From positions 1 to 38,812 of the IMG/VR virus record IMGVR_UViG_3300019926_000031: DNA of 38,812 bases. One strand, 5' to 3'. The notes beneath the pieces are model-generated. The model saw only the letters and a list, made by a program, of their open reading frames with translations, was not told where the DNA came from and searched no databases. This stretch comes from a virus. This document shows, piece after piece, positions 5,635 through 13,155 of the stretch (its first letter is position 1; every line of letters starts with the position of its first letter). Both the position numbers and the translations under genes were made by a program.

Positions 5635-6252
5635 ATGACCGAAATCACAGTCCGCTGCGATAGGTGTGGCAGAGAATTTGGATCAAATCGTGCGCTTAGT
5701 ATTCACAAGACCACCGGCCATGACAAACCATATAGAGAGGAAGAAAGCCTGAAAAGGTTATACTATGAGGAGGGTTTGACTCAAAAACAGATAGCCGAGA
5801 AGTTTGATGTCCACCGGCAAACAATAGCAAACGCAATTGAAGATTTGGGGATTGAGAAAAAAGATAGGTATGAAATTCTAGCAGGGATGCTAAGAGAGGA
5901 ATACGCCACATTCTACCAAAATGAGAAAGGGTATGAAAAGTGGAGTACAGAGAATGGTGAAGTCTATCTCCACCGCTTAATCTGTGTTGCAGAGTACGGG
6001 TTTGACGCCATCCGGGATAATCACGTCCATCATAAGAACGGCATAAGGTGGGATAACAGAGTGGAGAATCTTGAGGTACTATCGGCTAAAGAACACATTC
6101 AAATGCACCATCAAAAGTTGAGTCAACGCGAGTATGAAGAAATCAGGGAAAGGGCAGAATTGGAGGATGTGACCCACAAAGAGTTAGCAAACGAGTACGG
6201 TATTGACGAATCAAACGTGACGAGGACCATCAACAATGAATCTAACTGTTAA
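5635..6252 (+). CDS. C2H2-HTH-HNH-HTH endonuclease, 205 aa
   Basis: Domains in order: a C2H2 zinc finger (VRCDRCGREF then SIHKTTGH, residues 6-28); a helix-turn-helix (LTQKQIAEKFDVHRQTIANAI); an HNH_3 nuclease (HRLICVAEYGF, then HVHHKNGIRWDNRVENL, then EHIQMHH); and a second HTH at the C-terminus (THKELANEYGIDESNVTRTI). It is the longest of three paralogues sharing the HTH-HNH core (others at 1649 and 27953). I chose the ATG at 5635; a GTG at 5599 would add 12 residues. Likely a free-standing homing endonuclease. It shares 17 bases of overlap with the next gene. Confidence 0.83.
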   Translation: MTEITVRCDRCGREFGSNRALSIHKTTGHDKPYREEESLKRLYYEEGLTQKQIAEKFDVHRQTIANAIEDLGIEKKDRYEILAGMLREEYATFYQNEKGYEKWSTENGEVYLHRLICVAEYGFDAIRDNHVHHKNGIRWDNRVENLEVLSAKEHIQMHHQKLSQREYEEIRERAELEDVTHKELANEYGIDESNVTRTINNESNC

Positions 6253-6379
6253 ATGCCGAAACTGTGACAGTCTTGTAGAGCTAATCAGACGACCAGATCG
6301 AACGCTAGCACTCCGATGTGACTGCCCTGAACAACGGAGCATTAGAGTGCAACGGAAAATGCCGGAGGGATGGGAATGA
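6236..6379 (+). CDS. Zinc-ribbon protein, 47 aa
   Basis: KCRNC at residues 6-10 and RCDC at 27-30 make a small zinc-binding site. It starts inside the end of the HNH gene (17-base overlap) and its stop overlaps the next start by ATGA. Function unknown. Confidence 0.6.
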   Translation: MNLTVKCRNCDSLVELIRRPDRTLALRCDCPEQRSIRVQRKMPEGWE

Positions 6380-6822
6380 GTGAATACAGAGACAAGGCCG
6401 ATACAAGCCGGTGTTACTTCTGTCCCAAGCGGAACGACATTGAGGTGCATCATATTGTTCCGCAACGCTTCAACGGGAGCGACAGTCGGGAGAACCTTGT
6501 TGCATTGTGCGACCGTTGCCACAGGAAGATTGAAGCGCTATACGACAAGCGGTTCTATGAGAGGCTCGGCATAGCCGATGAAACCGGCGACCGGAAGGCG
6601 CACTTTGAGTGTGTGGGTCAAGACTGTCAACAGCGGGCGCAAGTGCGTCTCAAGAACGAAGCGGGATTCCCACGGTGGAATTGTTTGGATTGTGCTACCC
6701 GCACAGCTACCAGAACGGAGATCACAATCATAGAAGACATGACAGACAAGTTCCAGAGTCGGCTTGAGTGGGTCGAAACGGCGAAAGCCCATAACAAACT
6801 CAAGTCCACAAGCTTGTACTGA
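6376..6822 (+). CDS. HNH endonuclease with zinc knuckles, 148 aa
   Basis: A classical HNH domain with structural zinc: CYFCPKRNDIEVHHIVP, then GSDSRENLVALCDRCHRKIE. The CxxC ... CxxC pairs hold zinc and HH-N-H is the metal-binding catalytic set. The second half has another Cys pair (ECVGQDC ... NCLDC), likely a further zinc ribbon for DNA binding. This family differs from the three HTH-HNH paralogues. The start at 6376 is coupled to the previous stop; an ATG at 6370 with the same ribosome site (GGAGGG) is possible. Role may be homing, or a nicking enzyme in packaging or replication; context does not decide. Confidence 0.8.
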   Translation: MSEYRDKADTSRCYFCPKRNDIEVHHIVPQRFNGSDSRENLVALCDRCHRKIEALYDKRFYERLGIADETGDRKAHFECVGQDCQQRAQVRLKNEAGFPRWNCLDCATRTATRTEITIIEDMTDKFQSRLEWVETAKAHNKLKSTSLY

Positions 6823-6824
6823 TA

Positions 6825-6884
6825 CACTACTACTACACTACATACAAATAATACGTAATATTACTACTACTACAAACTACTACA
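6825..6884. repeat. AT-rich ACTAC-repeat tract with promoter for the RHH gene
   Basis: The stretch consists of ACTACTACTAC-like repeats around an AT-rich core (AATAATACGTAATATTA). GTAATATTA at 6855-6863 is centred 26 bases before the ATG at 6885, a good leaderless promoter. The direct repeats flank this TATA-like box on both sides, which fits operator repeats bound by the ribbon-helix-helix protein encoded next. As an AT-rich, repeat-bearing stretch just ahead of the MCM relic it is also a candidate origin. Confidence 0.5.
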
Positions 6885-7286
6885 ATGAGCAAAGAACGAA
6901 TCTCTGCCTCAGTTGACCCGGAAGTTGATGCGTACCTCTCACGAGAAACGGTTAACGCGTCAGGACTAATCAACCAGCTCGTGAAACAGCAAATGTCTGC
7001 GGGAGACGACAGCAAGCAACTCCTACAACTCCGGTTGGAACAAATCAACTCGGAAATTGACCGCCACGAGTCGCAGCTTGAGACGCTTGAGAAAGAGCGT
7101 GAAGGCGTCAAGAAACGGCTTGAGAAAATCAAAGAGGAAGAACACGGCCAACGTCAAAAAACGCTTGAGAGGCTTGAGACAGTCCCGTGGAAAGAAGACA
7201 ATCCTGCAATCAAGACGAATGCAGAAGACTTGGGTATGGAACCACACGAACTGATTAACGAACTGGAGGATTACCATGCTGAGTGA
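6885..7286 (+). CDS. Ribbon-helix-helix protein with long coiled coil, 133 aa
   Basis: Residues 3-40 (ERISASVDPEVDAYLSRETVNASGLINQLVKQ) match the ribbon-helix-helix pattern: a strand with alternating polar residues followed by two helices. Residues 45-100 form a charged coiled coil rich in Glu, Lys, Leu and Gln. The C-terminal 30 residues are a separate helical tail. Probably a dimeric DNA-binding repressor that binds the repeats in front of its own gene. Its end overlaps the start of the MCM relic by 11 bases, so the two belong to one transcript and may be functionally linked. Confidence 0.75.
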   Translation: MSKERISASVDPEVDAYLSRETVNASGLINQLVKQQMSAGDDSKQLLQLRLEQINSEIDRHESQLETLEKEREGVKKRLEKIKEEEHGQRQKTLERLETVPWKEDNPAIKTNAEDLGMEPHELINELEDYHAE

Positions 7287-8497
7287 ATCAGAGTCAGACG
7301 CGCTACACGCGTTCGTTCGCAACTACTGTGAGAACGAAGTAGCAGAGCTATGCAAGAAATGGCCACCAAGTGATTGAATTAGCAGCACTGCCCGAAGACA
7401 CTGGTGGGCAGACACCAGACAAAATCAAGGTTGAAGTGACAAACGACCTTGCTGGAACAGTCTCAGCAGGGGACCGTGTTGAGATATCTGGTGTGCTGAA
7501 AACTGAAACCGAAGACTTACACACAAAGCAGAACCCAGACATTCGCCGGCCTATCTACCTTGAAGGGCGTGCGATACAGAACGAACAAGAGAGTTTCGCG
7601 GAGATTGAGCCGTCCCGGATCGATGAAATCAAGGAGTTAGCAGGTGAGCCTGACATTTACCAACAACTCATAGACTCCTTTGCACCACACATTTACACAA
7701 CGGAACAAGGCGACCGTCAGAAACTCGCTATCATTCTGGCGTTGTTCGGTGGGGTACAGAAACAACTCCCAACAGGATCACAGATTCGAGGGAACATCAA
7801 CGTCTTACTTATTGGGGACGGCGGGACAGCAAAAAGCCAGTTCCTCAAGACAGCAGAAAAACTTGCACCGAAAAGCGTGCTTGCATCCGGGAAAGGAGCA
7901 ACAGCAGCAGGACTTACTGCTACGGCAGAACAGTCAAACCTCACGGGAGAATGGTCACTCAAGGCTGGCGCATTGGTCATGGCCGACCTACTGAGAGAAT
8001 ACATCGCCTATGCACGGCAAAAAGAGCCAACGTATGCGTCCGAAGATGTGAAACAGCGGCTCATAAGCTACTATGTTGACCTTCGGGAACAATCCGAAGA
8101 CGGCGATGAACCCGGACCACGACACAATGACAGCCTGCGGCGACTGGCTCAGGCAAGTGCCAGAGTGCGACTGTCCGAAGACATAGAAATGGAAGATGCA
8201 GAACGGGCCATAGATATGTTCAAGTTCACGGTCGGGCAAGTCGGACTTGACGAAGACGGGAACGTAAGCGGGAACCAACTCAATGGCGGCAAGCGAACCG
8301 ACAAATCGCAAGAAGACTGTATTGAGAATGTGCAAGAGGCAATCAGGCAGTTAGAAGGCGATAATCCGGCAAGGATAGATGAGATAAAGGACAGACTCAC
8401 AGGCATCAAGGACAAGAAGATTGAGTATGAGATACAGAAACTCAAGCAACAGGGAGAAATCTATGAGCCACGAACAGACAAATTCCGGGTGAGCTAA
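7276..8497 (+). pseudogene. mcm: MCM replicative helicase with two internal losses
   Basis: The first 33 codons (7276-7377; MLSESESDALHAFVRNYCEN...) match the usual MCM N-terminus, then stop at TGA. From 7370, in another frame with a possible GTG start, the reading resumes as VIELAALPEDTGGQTPD, which in intact archaeal MCMs lies well over 100 residues further on. The AAA+ part follows: IRGNINVLLIGD, Walker A GDGGTAKS (usually GDPGTAKS) at residues 149-156 of the second frame, then SLKAGALVMAD. At 7985 this jumps directly to LLREYIAYARQ, so the roughly 120 residues carrying Walker B, sensor 1 and the arginine finger are missing, in frame. The sensor 2 helices and C-terminal winged helix are intact. 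Such a protein cannot be an active helicase. It may be a decaying gene, a regulatory relic or an assembly of a deleted subpopulation. Confidence 0.8.
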
Positions 8498-8499
8498 CA

Positions 8500-8973
8500 A
8501 TGCCAACAGAAAATACTACACTCAAACGAGTGCATGAATTTACAGGTGCATGGCGTTGGCCGGAAGATGTAGAGCGGTTTATTAGAGATGAGTGCAACGG
8601 GAAATGCTTACACGTATGTTGTGGGAAGTCTGACTTAGGGGATGTGACGTTAGATGCTGATGCAGGCAATAGCCCCGATATAGCTGGAGATATGACGGAA
8701 TTGCCCTTTAGAGATTGCGAGTTTGACACTGTGATAGCTGACCCCCCGTGGAAATCTGTCGATATATTTGATAGACATGGTATGTTTTATGAGTTAGTTA
8801 GAGTCACAAAACGGCAAGGAAAAATAATCCATAACGCTACATGGGTCCCCGAAAGTGAGCAATGCGAAAAACTCGCAGAATACAGGCGGCAAGATATATC
8901 GTTCGGTGATGCAAGCATTATCAGCATCTTTGAACGGTGGAAAGATCAAACCAGCTTAGAAAAATATCAATAA
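8500..8973 (+). CDS. SAM-dependent methyltransferase with DPPW motif, 157 aa
   Basis: The core reads CLHVCCGKSDLGDVTLDAD (SAM-binding strand and acidic residue) followed by FDTVIADPPW at residues 75-84. DPPW is the catalytic motif IV of amino-methyltransferases that modify adenine N6 or cytosine N4. The protein is short and lacks a clear target-recognition domain, as often in viral orphan enzymes. It follows the MCM relic by 2 bases and is coupled by TAATG to the next methyltransferase. Likely protects viral DNA from host restriction. Confidence 0.75.
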   Translation: MPTENTTLKRVHEFTGAWRWPEDVERFIRDECNGKCLHVCCGKSDLGDVTLDADAGNSPDIAGDMTELPFRDCEFDTVIADPPWKSVDIFDRHGMFYELVRVTKRQGKIIHNATWVPESEQCEKLAEYRRQDISFGDASIISIFERWKDQTSLEKYQ

Positions 8974-9605
8974 TGGTAAGCACACACCAGAGTAACACAG
9001 GCGATATGAACATCCTACACTGTTTCGCAGATGAGGGAATTGAATCGGAAGCATTAGCGGCATATGGCGATGTGACAAGAGTAGGGCTAGACCCACAAGA
9101 CACACCATACACTAGAACACTCATTCAAGCAGATGCGCGAGAAGTGAACTTCAACCAAGAGTTTGACTTGGGGCTGTTCCATCCACCATGTCAGCGTTGG
9201 GCGGTCGGATCATACACTAGCGGCGACCCAAAAGACAGACATGATAATCTCATTCCAGTGGCGCGAGAGATAGCACAAGAACACTGCAAGAACTGGATAA
9301 TCGAAAATGTCCCACAAGCACCACTCAAAGATCCAGTGTTCTTGGATGGGCGTATGTTCGGAAGCCCATTGGTCTATGAGCGGGCATTTGAGACGAACTA
9401 TCACGTACCACAACCACCACGGCAAAAGACGTTTGCTCAAGTGAGCGAGGGAATACAGACCCATCATGAAAACGGTGGATTCCAAGGATCAAAACAAGAA
9501 TGGAAGTCTCTCAAAGGGTATACTGGAGAATATAATAGCCGGAGCTTAAAGCGCGAAGCAATCCCAAGAGCATACATTAACTACCTAATCAGACCACTCC
9601 TATAA
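8973..9605 (+). CDS. DNA cytosine-5 methyltransferase, short viral type, 210 aa
   Basis: Motif I-like MNILHCFADEGIESEALAAYG starts at residue 12; motif IV HPPCQRW holds the catalytic Cys at residue 73; motif VI IIENVP holds the Glu at 111. The C-terminal YNSRSLKREAIPRAYINYLI corresponds to the closing motif X-like segment. The first 11 residues (MVSTHQSNTGD) precede the normal start of the fold and are nearly repeated at the start of the next gene. The start chosen overlaps the previous stop (TAATG); an internal ATG at 9006 is the alternative. The recognition domain is reduced compared with bacterial enzymes. Confidence 0.82.
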   Translation: MVSTHQSNTGDMNILHCFADEGIESEALAAYGDVTRVGLDPQDTPYTRTLIQADAREVNFNQEFDLGLFHPPCQRWAVGSYTSGDPKDRHDNLIPVAREIAQEHCKNWIIENVPQAPLKDPVFLDGRMFGSPLVYERAFETNYHVPQPPRQKTFAQVSEGIQTHHENGGFQGSKQEWKSLKGYTGEYNSRSLKREAIPRAYINYLIRPLL

Positions 9606-9823
9606 TGGTTAGTAAACACCAGAGTAACACAGGCGGGAACAGCTATGATAGTGAGGCAGGACGCTTCCTCTCTAGTGAGAACGACGTAAATCCAATCCCA
9701 GTAATCAGGGGGATACGGAAGTATGATCGAGCACTTTCGTACCACCAAGAGGCACACAAACGCGACGTGGATGCAGAAATCAAGAAAGCGATAGCGAGGA
9801 AACTGCAGGAGTTAGATGGATGA
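9605..9823 (+). CDS. Small hypothetical protein sharing the MVSxHQSNTG leader, 72 aa
   Basis: Begins MVSKHQSNTGG, almost the same as the first 11 residues of the cytosine methyltransferase gene before it; 20 bases are identical in the DNA. The rest is polar and helical (IRGIRKYDRALSYHQEAHKRDVDAEIKKAIARKL). Coupled on both sides (TAATG upstream, ATGA downstream), so it is sandwiched between two methyltransferases. Function unknown; perhaps an accessory of them. Confidence 0.6.
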   Translation: MVSKHQSNTGGNSYDSEAGRFLSSENDVNPIPVIRGIRKYDRALSYHQEAHKRDVDAEIKKAIARKLQELDG

Positions 9824-10368
9824 GAGAACTACAAGACACAGCTGATGGGGAACCACCATTCCCGATTAAGTATTATAGCGTTCAACCGAACCGATGGACG
9901 TTCAAAAGCGATAAGATACGGCAATGGGTAGAATCGCACTTGCATGGCAAGGTCTTGAATGCGTGTGCCGGGAAGACAAAACTGAATCATAACGGTGAGA
10001 TCGTTCGGAACGACTATAACCCGGAGCGGGATGCACACACGCATCATGATGTGACAGAGATATCAGAGCACTTTGAGCCAAACTCATACGATTGTATAGT
10101 CTTTGACCCTCCGTTCAGCGAGAAACAGGCCGATAGCTCGTATGATGGCGTTCAGGTGGCAGAGATAGGCCAAGCAATGCAGCAGTTTGACCAGCTCTTA
10201 CGAGCAAATGGAACAGTCATTCAGATGGGCTTCACTACAACGTGTATGCCGGGGCAGTTGGATTACAAACGCCAAGAGGTTGCTATCTTCAATACGCTCG
10301 GCAGGATGAACGACTGGCTCGGAACGGTAGATAAACGCATGAGTTCTGACCTACGTAGTTACGAGTAG
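9820..10368 (+). CDS. SAM-dependent methyltransferase with DPPF motif, 182 aa
   Basis: The fold reads KVLNACAGKTKL (motif I-like), an acidic strand end (VRNDYNPERD), then YDCIVFDPPF at residues 90-99 as catalytic motif IV, and a later strand TVIQMGFTT. DPPF points to adenine N6 or cytosine N4 methylation. It resembles the DPPW protein at 8500 in its motif I (CxGK), so the two may share ancestry. Coupled by ATGA to the previous gene and last of this transcript, since a promoter-like gap follows. Confidence 0.75.
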   Translation: MRELQDTADGEPPFPIKYYSVQPNRWTFKSDKIRQWVESHLHGKVLNACAGKTKLNHNGEIVRNDYNPERDAHTHHDVTEISEHFEPNSYDCIVFDPPFSEKQADSSYDGVQVAEIGQAMQQFDQLLRANGTVIQMGFTTTCMPGQLDYKRQEVAIFNTLGRMNDWLGTVDKRMSSDLRSYE

Positions 10369-10400
10369 GCACCACAAGCTTTATTATACATCCGGCATAT

Positions 10401-10421
10401 TGTTTAGATAGGTGCGAACCA
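10401..10421 (+). promoter_or_regulatory. Promoter and ribosome site region before 10422
   Basis: The 53-base gap from 10369 has CTTTATTATA at 10379-10388, centred 38 bases before the ATG, implying a leader of about 12 bases. AGGTG at 10410-10414 would then serve as a ribosome binding site 8 bases before the ATG, unlike the leaderless starts elsewhere. Confidence 0.4.
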
Positions 10422-10721
10422 ATGCAAGATAAGAACCTATCCGATGTGTCCGAAGGCGACTACGTTGAAGTTGAAATTGTGAACGACTGTCCGCTTGGGG
10501 GCGCAACGCAGCAAGCCGGATTCACCGTTGAAGAGACGACCATGACCGAAATCCGGGGTACCGATGAGTCATGGGGCGATGAGTGTGTTATCAGCGGGTT
10601 CGGCACTGACACGATATCATACAGTGACGCTGGAAAGTCTGGTGAAGTTGATGAAGTGCGTATCATGGAAACGACTGACGATAATGTTCCGATTCACGGA
10701 AGCGGTACGGTGGTGGCCTAA
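10422..10721 (+). CDS. Hypothetical beta-rich protein, 99 aa
   Basis: Begins MQDKNLSDVSEGDYVEVEIVND. The repeated short strand pattern with Gly turns, Thr and Val suggests a small all-beta domain of the OB or SH3 type. Very acidic. First gene of a new transcript after the promoter-like gap. Family not recognised. Confidence 0.65.
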   Translation: MQDKNLSDVSEGDYVEVEIVNDCPLGGATQQAGFTVEETTMTEIRGTDESWGDECVISGFGTDTISYSDAGKSGEVDEVRIMETTDDNVPIHGSGTVVA

Positions 10722-10725
10722 AACA

Positions 10726-11028
10726 ATGTACGGACACAAACAGCAATACCACGTTACCGAAGAGAACGACCGACTCGGCCCAAAGATGCAACAGACTATC
10801 AAACTCATGTCTCAGCGTGGGCAGATGCCGAGTAAAAACCAGCTTGCCAAGTCTGTCGGCCCCAACGGAAGCCAAGACTACGGCTATCGAATCGTCAACC
10901 GATGCATCAAGGCCGGTCTACTGACGGTTGATCCAGATAGTGACATGGCGAATCCACACGGTAGGGGCGCGGTCAAGATAACCGACAAGGGCATGAGCGT
11001 TGCGAATGACCTGTTGGCGGAGGAATAA
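10726..11028 (+). CDS. Winged-helix DNA-binding protein, 100 aa
   Basis: Residues 18-95 fit a winged helix: a first helix (KMQQTIKLMSQRG), MPSKNQLAKSVGPNGSQDYGYRIVNRCIKAGLL as the helix-turn-helix, then a wing (GRGAVKITDKGMSVAND). I chose the ATG at 10726 because an earlier start would lie deep in the preceding gene. Probably a transcription regulator of viral genes. Confidence 0.7.
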   Translation: MYGHKQQYHVTEENDRLGPKMQQTIKLMSQRGQMPSKNQLAKSVGPNGSQDYGYRIVNRCIKAGLLTVDPDSDMANPHGRGAVKITDKGMSVANDLLAEE

Positions 11029-11030
11029 TA

Positions 11031-11219
11031 ATGCAAGCCGAACTGCCAACCAAGACGGTCAATCCACGGACAGAGATACAGGAGTGTTGGAGAGTGCAAG
11101 CGAGTGAGAACATCAGCGATAATACCATCCGGTGTGTGGTTGACGAACTCGTGATTGAAGACACGGTTGATGCGATGATTACCGAACTGGTGGACTTTGA
11201 GGCAGTCCGACAGTTGTAG
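11031..11219 (+). CDS. Small hypothetical protein, 62 aa
   Basis: Acidic, helical, with two adjoining similar segments (VVDELVIEDTVDAMITELVDFEAV). Two bases separate it from the winged-helix gene, so both are probably one transcript. No family recognised. Confidence 0.55.
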   Translation: MQAELPTKTVNPRTEIQECWRVQASENISDNTIRCVVDELVIEDTVDAMITELVDFEAVRQL

Positions 11220-11235
11220 CAACAGAGAACCACAA

Positions 11236-11243
11236 ACTATAAG
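11236..11243 (+). promoter_or_regulatory. TATA-like box for leaderless gene at 11268
   Basis: ACTATAAG is centred about 28 bases before the ATG at 11268, in a 48-base gap after the previous stop. No ribosome site precedes the ATG, which agrees with leaderless initiation. Confidence 0.5.
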
Positions 11244-11267
11244 TGCAAAGGGGCATATTGTACTAAC

Positions 11268-11522
11268 ATGGCGCAACAGACCAACGCCGCAGTCGAGCCG
11301 GATCATCAAGAGACCCAGCGCGTCGCCGCGCTGATTGAGCGTGACTTTGCGGGCGTCACCACCGACACCAGCCGGGACACGGTCAAAGTGACGTTTGGCG
11401 ACTATCTGCCACCTGAGACGGCGCAGATAGCCCGCGAGCACGGCTATCAACTCTACGCAGTGTTCGGCTCAACTGCCGACTTCGTGGCTGAGGATTCGGC
11501 GCGGATGGACCGGCTTGACTAA
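11268..11522 (+). CDS. Hypothetical protein, 84 aa
   Basis: A soluble acidic protein beginning MAQQTNAAVEPDHQETQRVAAL. The middle (TVKVTFGDYLPPETAQIAREHGYQLYAVFG) has a strand-helix-strand pattern. Likely the first gene of a transcript, from the TATA box 28 bases upstream. Its codons are richer in G and C than most neighbours. Family not recognised. Confidence 0.65.
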   Translation: MAQQTNAAVEPDHQETQRVAALIERDFAGVTTDTSRDTVKVTFGDYLPPETAQIAREHGYQLYAVFGSTADFVAEDSARMDRLD

Positions 11523-11578
11523 GCCACCCACTGTATCCTCTCACTGGGGGCTGTCCCTGCCAGCGAATGCAGGGGTTA

Positions 11579-11806
11579 ATGGCACAGGTCACACCACAAA
11601 TCACAGCCAAAATCATGGCGTACAGAGCAATGAACTACAACCAACAGGAGATAACCGAAAAGGTGCCCGTGAGCTATTCAACGGTGAACAGGATGCTCAA
11701 TCAGATCGAAATTGAAGCAAAGAAATCGGACGAACCGCTGGAAGTGTTCGGTGAGAACATGGAAAACCTACTTGACGTTACGGTTGGGGTAACTAACAAT
11801 GAGTAA
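11579..11806 (+). CDS. Homeodomain-like HTH protein, 75 aa
   Basis: Residues 3-45 (QVTPQITAKIMAYRAMNYNQQEITEKVPVSYSTVNRML) form a helix-turn-helix of the transposase or sigma-like type. The remainder is an acidic tail. AGGGGTTA just before the ATG at 11579 looks like a ribosome site; an earlier ATG at 11567 would add MQGL. The end overlaps the next gene by 8 bases. Probably a DNA-binding regulator. Confidence 0.65.
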   Translation: MAQVTPQITAKIMAYRAMNYNQQEITEKVPVSYSTVNRMLNQIEIEAKKSDEPLEVFGENMENLLDVTVGVTNNE

Positions 11807-12095
11807 GAAAGCAAAACGAAGACTAATCATGGAGGCGGTTGACTATCCAGACAAGCGCGTTAATTACCATGGCGAGGGTTTCACGTACAAACGCAGCGGT
11901 GAACTGCTGAATGAAGAACTGAGAGAGGTGCTGAAGGCCCTTGATGTTTGGTCGGATGCGTTTGAGACACGGCATAAGCGGGCGTGGCGTCGTTACATTC
12001 GAGACGCAGTAGGCTTAGAGTACGATAGTATGATGGGTTGGGAATCGTTTAGTGAACATGACCTAATGCAAATCTATCACGAGGTGCAAGAATGA
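11799..12095 (+). CDS. Hypothetical protein, 98 aa
   Basis: Basic N-terminus (MSKKAKRRLIMEAV) then a helical, Trp-rich body (ALDVWSDAFETRHKRAWRRYIRD). No recognised family. Overlaps the genes on both sides by 8 and 4 bases, part of a tightly packed run of small genes to 13591. Confidence 0.6.
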   Translation: MSKKAKRRLIMEAVDYPDKRVNYHGEGFTYKRSGELLNEELREVLKALDVWSDAFETRHKRAWRRYIRDAVGLEYDSMMGWESFSEHDLMQIYHEVQE

Positions 12096-12484
12096 CGCAA
12101 AAAATCATAGTCAATCGCGGTTATGGTGGATTTAGCATTGCTGACGATGTTGTGACCCTGATGCGCGAAGAACTCAACTGTGAGGTGGCACAAGACCTCA
12201 CACTACCGGGAGAGAGTTACGACGACGGTAGTGAGCGGGACGCAAATGATTTTCGAGACTGTTGCTATCCAAGGGATGATGAGATGGCACGAGACCATGA
12301 GTGTCTTGTTGAGGCTGTTGAACGCGGGTGGACAAATGACCTATCCGTTTGTGAAGTGCCTAGTGATGTTAAGTGGGTTATTACCGAGTATGACGGAGCC
12401 GAAACCGTCCGAGAAAAACATCGGACTTTCCCAAGTGGAGACTTAGCGAAAGGCATTGCAAGGTCTTACGAGGTGCAAGACTAA
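12092..12484 (+). CDS. Conserved phage-type hypothetical protein, 130 aa
   Basis: Opens with IIVNRGYGGFSIADDVV and ends with a beta segment VKWVITEYDGAETVREKHRTFP. From memory this opening (a strand followed by GYGGFxLS/IA) and the closing E-x-Y-D-G-x-E-x-V-x-E-x-H-R-x-W/F pattern occur together in proteins of unknown role in diverse tailed phages. The middle is divergent and holds two Cys residues. Coupled by ATGA upstream and TAATG downstream. Confidence 0.65.
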   Translation: MTQKIIVNRGYGGFSIADDVVTLMREELNCEVAQDLTLPGESYDDGSERDANDFRDCCYPRDDEMARDHECLVEAVERGWTNDLSVCEVPSDVKWVITEYDGAETVREKHRTFPSGDLAKGIARSYEVQD

Positions 12485-12693
12485 TGCCATACCCACCGGG
12501 ACTATCACGGCAAGATAAGGTCAGAGCGGGAATCATCCAAGAGACGGTCCACTGTGTCGAGTGTGACGCCGAGGTAACAAGTGAAGACCATGCAGAGTGG
12601 TGCGAACTATCGGACTTGGACGTTGATGAACTCGCGGAACTGGAAGCAGAGGAAGCACAGCATATTGAATACGATCCGGTTGAACACCAATGA
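12484..12693 (+). CDS. Small acidic zinc-finger-like protein, 69 aa
   Basis: HCVECDAEV (residues 23-31) with a later HAEWC gives a C2HC-like metal site; the rest is a very acidic helix (DLDVDELAELEAEEAQ). TAATG coupling to the gene before and ATGA to the one after. Unknown function. Confidence 0.55.
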   Translation: MPYPPGLSRQDKVRAGIIQETVHCVECDAEVTSEDHAEWCELSDLDVDELAELEAEEAQHIEYDPVEHQ

Positions 12694-13025
12694 GTAACGG
12701 GATTACAGACTTGAGCGTGTTGCACGACAAACCGTATAGTGACATCAAAGGCGATTGGATCAAAGTTGAGCAAGAAGTAGACAATCGTGATCCGTTAAAC
12801 CCATCACAAGACGACAGAACAGACTTAGTGAGCACAGAAACGCAGGAGGGTTGGATAGCCGGCAGAGGGAACGGCACAGGTGTCTACTATGACAGCGAGC
12901 TAGGTGAGGTAATGACGCATAATATTGGACCAGCAATTTACCTCAAGACCGCACGAGATACTGTGTTAGAAGTTCGGACCGACAAGGAAAACAACAAACT
13001 ACTTGACTACAAGAACAATGACTAG
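12690..13025 (+). CDS. Hypothetical protein, 111 aa
   Basis: Acidic, with a beta-rich C-terminal half (GWIAGRGNGTGVYYDSELGEV). No motif recognised. Packed between small zinc proteins with short overlaps. Confidence 0.55.
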   Translation: MSNGITDLSVLHDKPYSDIKGDWIKVEQEVDNRDPLNPSQDDRTDLVSTETQEGWIAGRGNGTGVYYDSELGEVMTHNIGPAIYLKTARDTVLEVRTDKENNKLLDYKNND

Positions 13026-13155
13026 TACACAGTCCTGTCCGTGTGGTCTGGATTACTATGGTGAGATGGTATCGGTAGAGTCTCGCTTGCGGCCACGGAA
13101 TAGAAGCGAAATCTGTGTTGACTGTCGGTTTAGTTGGGGTGTGAAAGATGACTGA
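13018..13155 (+). CDS. Zinc-ribbon protein, 45 aa
   Basis: SCPCGLDYYG at residues 6-15 and ICVDCRFSW at about 32-40 form a two-knuckle zinc ribbon of the C-x-C and CxxC kind. Overlaps both neighbours by 8 bases. Unknown partner. Confidence 0.55.
   Translation: MTSTQSCPCGLDYYGEMVSVESRLRPRNRSEICVDCRFSWGVKDD

Noticed and set aside
7800-8000. Intein or intein scar as the cause of the MCM gap
   Set aside because: No Cys/Ser-starting intein blocks or HN-C junction is present, and an intein loss would leave the host protein complete, whereas here host residues are missing.
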